From Limnobaculum zhutongyuii (GTDB lineage: Bacteria; Pseudomonadota; Gammaproteobacteria; Enterobacterales; Enterobacteriaceae): 64,000 nucleotides of DNA. The DNA is taken from positions 434,001-498,000 of the forward strand of contig NZ_CP034752.1 in NCBI RefSeq assembly GCF_004295645.1, read 5' to 3'. Below, in pieces: positions 9,079 to 16,563 of this stretch. The translations under genes and the position numbers were made by a program. Each line of letters begins with the position of its first letter. Position 1 is the stretch's first letter. Below the pieces are notes generated by a model, which was not told the origin of the DNA, did no database searches, and saw nothing but the letters and a program-made list of their open reading frames with translations.

Positions 9079-10359
9079 ATGGCGTGGAATCAGCCCGGTA
9101 ATAATGGCCAGGACCGCGATCCGTGGGGGAGTGGTAACAATAACAACCCCGGGGGGAACAACAGCGGTGGACCGAATAAAGGTCGTGGCCAGCAGTCGCT
9201 GAATCTGGACAATATTTTTAGTAAGTTAGGTGGGTTACTGGGTAAATCTGGTAGCGGTGGTGGTAACAGCGGCAATTCTGGCGTACCTGTTATGGGTGGT
9301 CGCCTGTTCAGCATTCTTGCTGTGGTTGTGGTTGTTATCTGGGCCGCCAGTGGTTTCTATACCATCAAAGAAGGTGAATTAGGTGTAATTACCCGTTTTG
9401 GTCAGGTACAACCAGCGATGGTTGGGCCGGGTCTGAACTGGAAACCAACGTTTATCGACTCGGTTAAACCCGTCAATACCAAAGCGGTTCGTGGGTTGGC
9501 AGCATCAGGCATTATGCTGACTTCTGACGAAAACGTAGTACGTGCAGAGATGAACGTACAGTATCAGGTTTCCGATCCGATTAAATATCTGTACCGTGTG
9601 ACCAATGCTGATGACAGCTTGAGTCAGGCGACCGACAGTGCATTACGTTCTGTTATTGGTAAGTACACCATGGACCGTATTCTGACCCAGGGTCGTACCA
9701 TTGTCCGTGATGACACCAAGCAAGAGCTGGAAAAAACCATTCAGATTTATGATATGGGTCTGAAGGTGCTGGACGTTAACTTCCAGGCAGCTCGTCCGCC
9801 GGAAGAAGTAAAAGCCGCGTTTGATGATGTGATTAACGCTCGCGAAGATGAACAACGCTATATCCGTGAAGCTGAAGCTTATGCTAACGCAGCACAGCCA
9901 ATCGCGAATGGTAAAGCTCAGCGTCTGATTGAAGATGCCAAAGCTTATGAGGCTCGTACCGTTCTGGAAGCAGAAGGTGAAGTCTCTCGTTTTGCCAAGC
10001 TATTGCCTGAATATAAAGCCGCTCCGGATATTACCCGCGAACGTCTGTATATTGAAACCATGGAAAAAGTATTGGGTAAAACCAATAAAGTATTGGTGGA
10101 TGATAAGAGTAATAACCTGATGGTTCTACCGCTGGACCAACTGATGCGTGGTAAAGGTGGCGCAGCAGTACAACAACCTGTAGCTCCACAGGCAAGTACT
10201 GAAACGCCAACTGAAGCACCTCAGGCCGCGACAGTAACCAACAGTAAGCCAGAAACGACCAGACGTTCAACGGCATCACAGAGCACCAATAAAGTTACGC
10301 AAGAGCGTAACGATGCTTACAACGAGCGTCTTAATTCATTTGGCTTAGGAAGAGGATAA
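9079..10359 (+). CDS. hflK: FtsH protease modulator HflK
   Basis: HflK is an inner-membrane SPFH-domain protein that forms the HflKC cage around FtsH and limits degradation of membrane substrates. The 426-residue product has a cytoplasmic Gly/Asn-rich N-terminus (about 1-70), one transmembrane helix (LFSILAVVVVVIWAASGFY, about 75-95), then the SPFH domain starting IKEGELGVITRFGQV, a helical region and a disordered Gln/Thr-rich tail. The ATG at 9079 gives MAWNQPGNNGQDRDPWG, the family start. A GTG 39 bp upstream is in frame but is not conserved. The hflC start follows after 6 bp. Confidence 0.96.
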   Translation: MAWNQPGNNGQDRDPWGSGNNNNPGGNNSGGPNKGRGQQSLNLDNIFSKLGGLLGKSGSGGGNSGNSGVPVMGGRLFSILAVVVVVIWAASGFYTIKEGELGVITRFGQVQPAMVGPGLNWKPTFIDSVKPVNTKAVRGLAASGIMLTSDENVVRAEMNVQYQVSDPIKYLYRVTNADDSLSQATDSALRSVIGKYTMDRILTQGRTIVRDDTKQELEKTIQIYDMGLKVLDVNFQAARPPEEVKAAFDDVINAREDEQRYIREAEAYANAAQPIANGKAQRLIEDAKAYEARTVLEAEGEVSRFAKLLPEYKAAPDITRERLYIETMEKVLGKTNKVLVDDKSNNLMVLPLDQLMRGKGGAAVQQPVAPQASTETPTEAPQAATVTNSKPETTRRSTASQSTNKVTQERNDAYNERLNSFGLGRG

Positions 10360-10365
10360 TCACCG

Positions 10366-11391
10366 ATGCGTAAATTACTTATTCCTATTATCGTTATTGT
10401 TGTTGTCGGTATCTTTACTTCCCTGTTTGTCGTGGAAGAAGGAAGCCGTGGTATTGTTCTGCGCTTCGGTAAAGTGTTACGTGACTCTCAGGATAATCCA
10501 AAGGTTTACCAACCGGGTCTGCATTTTAAAATGCCTCTGATTGATTCGGTAAAACTGTTAGATGCACGTATTCAGACTATGAACAACCAGGCTGACCGCT
10601 TTGTAACCAAAGAGACCAAAGACCTGATTGTTGACTCATACGTTAAGTGGAAGATTATTGACTTCAGCCGCTACTATCTGGCAACCGGTGATGGTAACCG
10701 CGCCAACGCAGAGCGTATCCTGAACAGTAAACTGAGTGACCGTTTACGTTCTGAAATTGGTCAACGCGACATTAAAGATCTGGTGACTGACTCCCGTGGT
10801 CAATTAATGCAGGACGTTCGTAATGCATTAAACAATGGGTATGAAGATAAACCATCTGAAGTTGCGCCAGCAGCGACTGAAGCCTCAGCTTCTTCACAAG
10901 AAGAAAGAAAGGCCCCGGCAACTGCGGATACTTTACCGGTTGATAACAAGTTACCGTTAGTGAATGCCAACAGTATGGCTGAGCTGGGTATTCAGGTTAT
11001 TGACGTGCGGATTAAACAAATCAACCTGCCAACGGAAGTGTCGGACGCGATTTATCAGCGTATGCGTGCAGAGCGTGAAGCTGTTGCCCGTCGTCACCGT
11101 TCACAAGGTCAGGAAGAGGCTGAAAAAATCCGCGCTCTGGCTGACTATCGTGTAACCAAGACGATTGCGGAAGCAGAACGTGAAGCACGTATGACTCGCG
11201 GTTCTGGTGATGCTACTGCTGCTAAGCTGTTTGCTGATGCCTTTAGTCAAAATCCTGACTTCTATGCTTTCATTCGTAGTTTACGTGCGTATGAAACCAG
11301 CTTTAATAGCGGAAGCGATGTGATGGTACTTCGTCCGGATAGTGAGTTCTTCCGGTATATGAAGTCGCCGTCGGTTGGATTGAAGCAGTAA
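10366..11391 (+). CDS. hflC: FtsH protease modulator HflC
   Basis: HflC is the partner of HflK in the membrane complex that modulates FtsH. It has an N-terminal signal-anchor helix (LLIPIIVIVVVGIFTSLFVV), then the SPFH domain (EEGSRGIVLRFGKVL onward) and a long helical region rich in Glu/Arg. The product is 341 residues, slightly longer than E. coli HflC (334). The extra residues lie in an Ala/Ser/Glu-rich insert near 165-195. The gene ends an apparent hfq-hflX-hflK-hflC unit, with a good hairpin plus U-tract 20 bp after the stop. In E. coli the next genes would be yjeT and purA; here a repeat island and fruBKA intervene. Confidence 0.96.
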   Translation: MRKLLIPIIVIVVVGIFTSLFVVEEGSRGIVLRFGKVLRDSQDNPKVYQPGLHFKMPLIDSVKLLDARIQTMNNQADRFVTKETKDLIVDSYVKWKIIDFSRYYLATGDGNRANAERILNSKLSDRLRSEIGQRDIKDLVTDSRGQLMQDVRNALNNGYEDKPSEVAPAATEASASSQEERKAPATADTLPVDNKLPLVNANSMAELGIQVIDVRIKQINLPTEVSDAIYQRMRAEREAVARRHRSQGQEEAEKIRALADYRVTKTIAEAEREARMTRGSGDATAAKLFADAFSQNPDFYAFIRSLRAYETSFNSGSDVMVLRPDSEFFRYMKSPSVGLKQ

Positions 11392-11409
11392 GTTTTGTTT
11401 TGGATTGAG

Positions 11410-11440
11410 AAGGGCTCGGGGGTAACTCCGGGCCCTTTTT
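11410..11440 (+). terminator. Intrinsic terminator after hflC
   Basis: An inverted repeat (AGGGCTCGG at 11411-11419 pairing with CTCCGGGCCCT up to 11436, one G-T pair) is followed directly by TTTTT. It lies 20 bp beyond the hflC stop on the same strand. Confidence 0.85.
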
Positions 11441-11475
11441 GTATTTGGAGGTTTGGTTTTTGTGTTTTGTGACAG

Positions 11476-11613
11476 TTTCGCTGCTTTGAGTGTTGTGTTT
11501 ATCTCGGCAATGGTGTTTGCGTCGAGCAAAGGGGTGTTGGGGCGAACGCCCCTCTGCACTCCCCGCGCCTGCGCAGCCGACTGTTGACCGCCGCGTTGCG
11601 GCGGCAACCTCAG
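11476..11613. repeat. 138-bp direct repeat, copy 1
   Basis: This 138-bp unit runs from TTTCGCTGC to AACCTCAG and recurs at 11651-11788 with 8 substitutions and no gaps. Inside it are palindromic cores: a GGGGTGTTGGGGCGAACGCCCCT segment split over its middle, a GCGCCTGCGC palindrome, and a perfect 7-bp hairpin CCGCCGC-GTT-GCGGCGG near 11589-11605. It is G+C-rich compared with neighbouring genes. Short ORFs called across it on either strand are repeat artefacts. Its function is unknown; it resembles a REP/BIME-like intergenic palindromic element. Confidence 0.85.
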
Positions 11614-11650
11614 ACAATAAAAAAGCTGATGCTGTTTGGTTCGGTGTAGG

Positions 11651-11788
11651 TTTCGCCGCTTTAAGTGCTGTGTTTATCTCGGCAGTGGAGTTTGCGTCGA
11701 GCAAAGGGGCGTTGAGGCGAACGCCCCTCTGCACTCCCCGCGCCTGCGCAGCCGACTGTTGACAGCCGCGTTGCGGCGGCAACCTCAG
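11651..11788. repeat. 138-bp direct repeat, copy 2
   Basis: This is the second copy of the 138-bp unit, in the same orientation, 37 bp after the end of copy 1. The substitution in the CCGCCGC hairpin arm (GACCGCC to GACAGCC) shortens that stem, while the central AGGGGCG...CGCCCCT type palindrome is strengthened. Confidence 0.85.
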
Positions 11789-11809
11789 TCAGCAAAAAAA
11801 TGACGCACC

Positions 11810-11877
11810 GGCGCAGAGCCGCTCCAGACGTCGCTGCGCCTCGACCCGCATCCCTGCGGGTCGTGCTATTTTTTTGC
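11810..11877. repeat. Paired hairpins next to the 138-bp repeats
   Basis: Two perfect inverted repeats follow one another: GGCGCAG (11810-11816) with CTGCGCC (11834-11840), then GACCCGCA (11843-11850) with TGCGGGTC (11855-11862) around a TCCC loop. A run of seven Ts follows at about 11869-11875, so the second hairpin could terminate transcription on the + strand. It forms part of the repeat island between hflC and fruA. Confidence 0.55.
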
Positions 11878-11908
11878 TTCCTTCGGCAACATTCGGATGT
11901 TTTAACTT

Positions 11909-12006
11909 AAAAGACAAAAGACAAAAGACAAAAGACAAAAGACAAAAGACAAAAGACAAAAGACAAAAGACAAAAGACAAAAGACAAAAGACAAAAGACA
12001 AAAGAC
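11909..12006. repeat. Heptanucleotide tandem repeat (AAAAGAC x14)
   Basis: Fourteen perfect head-to-tail copies of AAAAGAC occupy 98 bp without a single substitution. All frames across it encode short Lys/Asp/Arg/Gln or Phe/Leu/Ser repeats, which are artefacts. Perfect heptamer tracts of this kind change copy number by slipped-strand mispairing. No gene start or promoter is obvious next to it, and the nearest genes both converge on this region (hflC end, fruA end). Confidence 0.97.
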
Positions 12007-12086
12007 AAATGTCTTACTCAATGCTTCTCAGAAAAGCAAATCAAAGCACAAGTCGCAACCTCGAATCACGCATGCCCATATAGGCA

Positions 12087-12213
12087 GTGACTAATGTACA
12101 AACGCAGAACCAGTCTGCGAAGGCAGCGGCGATTAAAAAGGGCGGGGGTTGTCAGGGGTGTTCGCCCCTCAACACCCCTGACTCGACGCGGGCTGCGGGG
12201 CTGAGTTAGTCAC
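12087..12213. repeat. Palindromic element with 8-bp terminal inverted repeats
   Basis: GTGACTAA (12087-12094) and TTAGTCAC (12206-12213) form terminal inverted repeats. Within them is a perfect 12-bp inverted repeat, GTCAGGGGTGTT (12151-12162) and AACACCCCTGAC (12171-12182), around an 8-bp loop CGCCCCTC. Read on the opposite strand, the core resembles the GGGGTGTTGGGGCGAACGCCCCT core of the 138-bp repeats. It may be a miniature mobile or REP-like element; no coding capacity is visible. Confidence 0.6.
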
Positions 12214-12280
12214 AGAATTTGAGGCGGCGAAATATACACAGAACTAAAAAGAACCCAAAACAATAACAGTGGTTAAATCT

Positions 12281-12314
12281 TGGGTTGTCAGGGGCAATGC
12301 CCCTGATCCAACAC
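12281..12314. repeat. Short perfect hairpin downstream of fruA
   Basis: TCAGGGGCA (12288-12296) and TGCCCCTGA (12298-12306) are perfect inverted repeats, flanked by partly pairing GTTG and CAAC. On the minus strand it lies just after fruA, but no U-tract follows, so it is not a standard intrinsic terminator. It shares the CAGGGG motif with the palindrome at 12151-12182. Confidence 0.5.
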
Positions 12315-12338
12315 CAGAGCATCTCAAAACTAAATCCA

Positions 12339-14030
12339 CTACGCCACCTGCATCACCCCATCCGACACCACAACATCCCGGCGTTTTATCACTGCATAAG
12401 TTACCCCTGTTACCACCGCGCCAGCGATAATAGCAATCAGATAACCCACGACAGGATGAACTGCACCAGGAATCAGTAGTACAAATAAGCCACCGTGTGG
12501 TGCCGTCAGCTCAGCACCGAACATCATCGATAAAGCACCAGTAAGGGCTCCGCCTGCCATACAGCAAGGGATAACGCGTATCGGATCTTTGGCTGCAAAA
12601 GGAATTGCGCCTTCTGTAATAAAACTTAGCCCCAGTACCAGAGCGGCTTTACCACCATCCTGTTCATTTTTAGTGAATTTATGTGCTGCCAGCAGAGTTG
12701 CCAGTCCCATAGCCAATGGTGGAACCATCCCCGCAGCCATAATCGCGGCCATAGGAGCATAAATTTTGGTGCTTAACAAAGTCACTCCAAAGGCATAAGA
12801 CGCTTTATTAATAGGGCCACCCATGTCGGTACACATCATGGCACCCAGAATGGCGCCTAACATAACAGCGTCGGCTGTTCCTAAATCTTTCAGCCATTGG
12901 GTTAGGGCAGCCAGAACTTTTGCTACTGGTGTACCTACCACATAAATCATTACCAAACCTGTTACCAGACTGGCAACCAGTGGAATAATCAGAATGGGTT
13001 TCAGGGCTGACAGGCTTTTCGGCAGATATAACTTGTTGCTGATAAACAACGCGATATAGCCAGCAAGAAAGCCCGCGATAATACCACCGAGAAATCCGGC
13101 ACCAGTACTAACCGCTAACATACCACCAATTAAACCCGGTGTGAGTCCGGGGCGATCGGCAATAGAGAAGGCGATGTAACCTGCTAATACCGGAACCATC
13201 AGGGCAAAAGCAGATTTACCACCGATATCCATCAGAGCCGCCGCCAACGTACCCGGTTGTTCAAACGCGGTGATACCAAAAACGAATGAAAGGGCAATAC
13301 ACAATCCTCCAGCCACTACCATTGGCAGCATATAAGATACCCCCGTCAGCAGGTGGCGATAGGGACCTGCTGACTCTTTTTTATTACTGGCTGTGCTCTT
13401 ACTTTGTTGTTGTGGAGTGAAAATTTGTGCCTGTTCAACGGCCTTATCCAGTTCCTGAACGGTTTTTTTCAACGCCAGACCGGTTGAAGTCCGATACATA
13501 GGTTTACCGGCAAACTTGCTTAAATCCACTTCAATGTCAGCCGCAACTATGACCAAATCAGCCTGTGCTACTTCTTCTAGCGTAATGGTATTACCGGCAC
13601 CAACCGAGCCGCGAGTTTCGACTTTTACTTCCCAGCCGCGTTTTTTAGCTTCGGTTTCGATAGCTTCAGCGGCCATAAAAGTATGGGCAACGCCGGTAGG
13701 GCAGGCGGTGACCGCTACGATTCGTTTAGCCTGACTGGGGATGCTACTGGCTGCCTGATTGTTATGATGGAAATAGGCATTGGTTATCGCCTGATAAAGG
13801 AAATCTTCAGGATGACTGATAGCTAACTGCGCATTTCCCAGCCAGATTTTTTTACCTTCCAACGAATAGGATTCAGGAATGGCATCGCCAACCACAATCA
13901 CCAGTTCGGCCTCATCCAGAATGTCTACCTGAATTAGCCCTGCCTTTTCCATATTTGCAGTCAAAGCGAATTTAGCCAGATGGCTAACGGCCTGACCCAG
14001 TGAATTATCTGATAGAAGTAATGTTTTCAT
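12339..14030 (-). CDS. fruA: PTS fructose transporter subunit IIBC (FruA)
   Basis: FruA is the inner-membrane fructose permease that phosphorylates fructose to fructose-1-phosphate during uptake. The 563-residue product has the same length as E. coli FruA. A degenerate N-terminal IIB' domain (1-100) precedes the true IIB domain, whose phosphorylated Cys lies in VTACPTGVAHTFMAAEA (about residue 112). The IIC membrane domain (about 225-550) has many hydrophobic segments, and the fructose-family motif MCTDMGGPINKASYAFG is present. It is the last gene of a fruB-fruK-fruA operon, starting 14 bp after fruK. In E. coli this operon is elsewhere on the chromosome. Confidence 0.96.
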   Translation of the reverse strand: MKTLLLSDNSLGQAVSHLAKFALTANMEKAGLIQVDILDEAELVIVVGDAIPESYSLEGKKIWLGNAQLAISHPEDFLYQAITNAYFHHNNQAASSIPSQAKRIVAVTACPTGVAHTFMAAEAIETEAKKRGWEVKVETRGSVGAGNTITLEEVAQADLVIVAADIEVDLSKFAGKPMYRTSTGLALKKTVQELDKAVEQAQIFTPQQQSKSTASNKKESAGPYRHLLTGVSYMLPMVVAGGLCIALSFVFGITAFEQPGTLAAALMDIGGKSAFALMVPVLAGYIAFSIADRPGLTPGLIGGMLAVSTGAGFLGGIIAGFLAGYIALFISNKLYLPKSLSALKPILIIPLVASLVTGLVMIYVVGTPVAKVLAALTQWLKDLGTADAVMLGAILGAMMCTDMGGPINKASYAFGVTLLSTKIYAPMAAIMAAGMVPPLAMGLATLLAAHKFTKNEQDGGKAALVLGLSFITEGAIPFAAKDPIRVIPCCMAGGALTGALSMMFGAELTAPHGGLFVLLIPGAVHPVVGYLIAIIAGAVVTGVTYAVIKRRDVVVSDGVMQVA

Positions 14031-14044
14031 GATGCATCCTGCCT

Positions 14045-14983
14045 CTAATTAAAGGGTATCAAATTAACTCGCGACATCATGGCGGCTAATTCAAGACGAT
14101 TTCCGATGCCAACGCTGGTTTGGCTAACCGCGAGAGCCGCAACCGCAGTCGCTAAACGTAATGTATGTTCACTGGATTCACGCATCAGCAAACCATAGAT
14201 AAGACCAGCAACCATGGAGTCACCGGCACCAACGGTACTAACCACTTCACAAATTGGCGGCTTAGCCAGCCATGCGCCGGAGTTGTTGACCCATAACGCC
14301 CCTTCCGCACCGAGGGAGATAACCACGTGAGCAATACCCTGTGCCCTAAGTTCATGGGCAGCATTAACGATGTCACTCATCGTTGGTAATGGACGATTTG
14401 CCCAGATTTCCAGTTCACGACGGTTAGGTTTAATCAACCATGGCGAGGCTTTAAGACCGGCAATCAGCGCTTCACGACTGCTGTCAAAAATAATGCAGGA
14501 ACAGAGGCTGCGTAATCGAAGCATCCATTCTGTAAAAGCATCCGGAGAAACACCTGAAGGCAGACTGCCACTCACAGTAATCATGTCAAACTGCCCCAGC
14601 CAGGAGAGTGAGTCTGTGACAAAACGCTCCCAATCCTGTGGTGGAACGTTAAAACCAGAGAAATTCAGATCGGTTACTTCACTCGATTTTTCTGTCAGCT
14701 TGACGTTAATCCGGGTACGTCCGGGAACCACCATAAAACGATTGGCAATACCCGATTCACTAAATAGTTGTTGAAAGCCATCCTGATTGTCCCGCCCGAT
14801 AAAGCCACCAACAGTGACATCAATACCCAGATTCTTCAGAACTCGAGCAACGTTTACCCCTTTCCCTGCGGCGTGTAATCCGGTGGTTTGGATATGATTC
14901 ACTTCACCCAACTCCAGGGCGGAGCAGCTTCCTACTAAATCGTAGGCAGGATTGAGGGTAATGGTTGCAACTTTTCTGCTCAT
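14045..14983 (-). CDS. fruK: 1-phosphofructokinase FruK
   Basis: FruK phosphorylates fructose-1-phosphate to fructose-1,6-bisphosphate, so sugar imported by FruA enters glycolysis. It is a PfkB/ribokinase-family protein of 312 residues. The N-terminal substrate-binding segment contains TLNPAYD and GLHAAGKGVNVARVLKNLG, and the C-terminal ATP/anion-hole motif is TVGAGDSMVAGLIYG with the catalytic Asp. Its ATG overlaps the fruB stop by four bases (ATGA), indicating translational coupling. Confidence 0.96.
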   Translation of the reverse strand: MSRKVATITLNPAYDLVGSCSALELGEVNHIQTTGLHAAGKGVNVARVLKNLGIDVTVGGFIGRDNQDGFQQLFSESGIANRFMVVPGRTRINVKLTEKSSEVTDLNFSGFNVPPQDWERFVTDSLSWLGQFDMITVSGSLPSGVSPDAFTEWMLRLRSLCSCIIFDSSREALIAGLKASPWLIKPNRRELEIWANRPLPTMSDIVNAAHELRAQGIAHVVISLGAEGALWVNNSGAWLAKPPICEVVSTVGAGDSMVAGLIYGLLMRESSEHTLRLATAVAALAVSQTSVGIGNRLELAAMMSRVNLIPFN

Positions 14984-16110
14984 ACACCTTCCCCTAAACC
15001 CGCAGAGATAGCATTACCAATAGCGGAGAGTGCATTTTGTGCATCTTTACCAGTGGCGGTAAAACGTAACCGGTGGCCTTTTTGCACCCCCAGAGAAACC
15101 AGTTTCATCATGCTGCGTCCATTAACGGGTTTGCCGCTGCCGTTTAGATTAGCGACGGTCACTTCAGTATTAAATTGTTTGATGGTATTAAGCAGCACCG
15201 TGCTGGGGCGAGCATGTAGTCCATGTTCATTGTGGATGACAAATTCAGCACTAAGCGCTTGTTCATCAGGCATGGTGTCGCTGGTTAACAGCGCTAATAG
15301 TGTTGCTGTATCTGCGGTTAGCAGACGTTTTGCCTGTTGTGCGATTAACAGGCTACCCAGTCGATTTAGTAATGGGTTTGGTTGACGATCGGCAACGGAG
15401 ATGGTCAGTAACATTCCTACAGGTTCACCGTTGAGATTAAACGTGCGGATGGGGCGGCTGACGGTTGCTGCACTGAGCAGATTGCCCTTAAGGCTGTCAC
15501 ATAGCCAAATACCTTGCCCTAAACTAACCGGCGGATGGCTGAGAACATCGGCGATAAAATGGTGATCAACAGCATTAATTTGCTGTAACCGTCCTGCATT
15601 GAGTGCCTGTAGCGTAACGATATTATCCACATCTATATCCAGCACAATCATCGAGGCATCAAACCGGAACTCCGCTGATTGCTTCTCTCCTATTAATAAA
15701 CTGCGAAGTTGCTCTGCTGAATCTGTGTTGGCAAGTTGGTGTGCCAGACTTTCATCGCTCAGGACATGAGCTAACTGGCGTAGCAGAGACAAATGTTCAT
15801 CAGAACAGGCCGCAATACCAATGACAATATAAGCTGTCTGACCTTCTCCCCATTCAATTCCCTGAGGAAATTGAAAGACCTGTACACCCGTATTTAATAC
15901 CAGATGACGGGTATCCGTTGTGCCATGGGGAATAGCGATACCATTCCCCAAATAGGTCGATGTTTGCTGTTCCCGCTGTAACATGCCGTTAAGATATTCT
16001 GAAGTCACATAGCCAGATTGAGCCAGTGCAGATGCAATTTGTTCAATGGCCTGCTGTTTATTGGCTGCGGATGCATTTAAATGGATGTTCTTAATCGGTA
16101 ATTGATACAT
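14980..16110 (-). CDS. fruB: Fused PTS fructose IIA / HPr protein FruB (diphosphoryl transfer protein)
   Basis: FruB carries phosphate from Enzyme I to FruA. The 376-residue product equals E. coli FruB. An N-terminal IIA domain (about 1-145) has the active His in NGIAIPHGTTDTRH, a central linker domain follows, and a C-terminal HPr domain (about 285-376) has the active His in EHGLHARPSTVLL and the regulatory-region motif NGRSMMKLVSLG. It heads the operon. The Cra-like operators lie 18-97 bp upstream of its start, as expected for fru operon repression. Confidence 0.96.
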   Translation of the reverse strand: MYQLPIKNIHLNASAANKQQAIEQIASALAQSGYVTSEYLNGMLQREQQTSTYLGNGIAIPHGTTDTRHLVLNTGVQVFQFPQGIEWGEGQTAYIVIGIAACSDEHLSLLRQLAHVLSDESLAHQLANTDSAEQLRSLLIGEKQSAEFRFDASMIVLDIDVDNIVTLQALNAGRLQQINAVDHHFIADVLSHPPVSLGQGIWLCDSLKGNLLSAATVSRPIRTFNLNGEPVGMLLTISVADRQPNPLLNRLGSLLIAQQAKRLLTADTATLLALLTSDTMPDEQALSAEFVIHNEHGLHARPSTVLLNTIKQFNTEVTVANLNGSGKPVNGRSMMKLVSLGVQKGHRLRFTATGKDAQNALSAIGNAISAGLGEGV

Positions 16111-16127
16111 ATTTCCCTCACAAATGA

Positions 16128-16141
16128 CTGAATCGTTTCAG
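16128..16141. promoter_or_regulatory. Cra (FruR) operator O1 upstream of fruB
   Basis: CTGAATCGTTTCAG matches the Cra consensus TGAAWCGWTTCA exactly over 12 bases. It starts 18 bp upstream of the fruB start codon, a position consistent with repression of fruBKA that is relieved by fructose-1-phosphate. Confidence 0.85.
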
Positions 16142-16193
16142 CTTTTAATCGAAAAATAAGCACTGACTTACCATAACTTATTGGTTTATCAAT

Positions 16194-16207
16194 GCTGAAT
16201 CTTTTCG
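16194..16207. promoter_or_regulatory. Second Cra-like operator O2 upstream of fruB
   Basis: GCTGAATCTTTTCG has the GCTGAATC half of a Cra site intact and differs from the consensus at two positions in the other half. It lies 66 bp from O1. The E. coli fru operon also has two Cra operators, which supports the call. Confidence 0.55.
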
Positions 16208-16318
16208 TGAAATATCTTCGCTGTTCGCTATTTATGCAAGTTTTCTTTATGACCTGATTTCATTTTTTTGACATTACGCACATTTTTTAACTTATTTATA
16301 ACGAAACGGAGAGAAGAT

Positions 16319-16485
16319 ATGGGATTTGCTGACGCCAAGTCTGCTTTATTCATTTTTCTTATTAAAAGAACCGCCTGATGAAAAACCTTCATGGAAGAGG
16401 GTTATCAGGCAATCGATTACTTGCGCCAGAACAAAGAAATGGCGATCTTTTAAGCTACTCAGGTTTTTATCTGGTCCGAGTTTGA
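16319..16485 (+). other. purA leader with two short overlapping ORFs and a long hairpin
   Basis: In the 453-bp fruB-purA gap, a 19-codon ORF (MGFADAKSALFIFLIKRTA, 16319-16378) follows the good ribosome site GGAGAGAAG. Its TGA overlaps an ATG (16378) that opens a 35-codon ORF ending at 16485. The stop falls inside a long hairpin: GCCTGAT (16373-16379) pairs with ATCAGGC (16404-16410), and AACCTTC (16384-16390) pairs with the GAGGGTT side up to 16403. E. coli has yjeT here, but neither peptide resembles YjeT. This could be a leader-peptide/attenuator arrangement or a gene remnant; neither peptide is recognised. Confidence 0.35.
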
Positions 16486-16563
16486 ATAAGTGTGTTAAAA
16501 AATACTGAAAGCAACGAAATGTAATGGTAGAATTCTTTTTTAACTGACTTGGTGAATAGTGAG

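Noticed and set aside
11281..11782. Minus-strand ORFs of 108 and 159 codons (and a plus-strand ORF at 11490-11762)
   Set aside because: They run through the 138-bp direct repeats, have repetitive Arg/Gln/Ala-rich sequence, overlap hflC or each other, and lack ribosome sites.
11909..12006. CRISPR array
   Set aside because: The units are 7 bp, contiguous and without spacers, so this is a tandem repeat. No cas gene is present anywhere in the window.
11789..12083. ORFs encoding Phe/Cys/Leu or Lys/Asp/Arg/Gln heptads
   Set aside because: They are direct translations of the AAAAGAC tract; any frame is open because the unit contains no stop.
12288..12306. Intrinsic terminator of fruA
   Set aside because: The stem is good, but no U-tract follows on the minus strand, so it is listed only as a repeat.
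16326..16508. 60-codon ORF starting MLTPSLLYSFFLLKEPP
   Set aside because: It has no ribosome site, overlaps the better placed 19- and 35-codon ORFs, and resembles no known protein such as YjeT.
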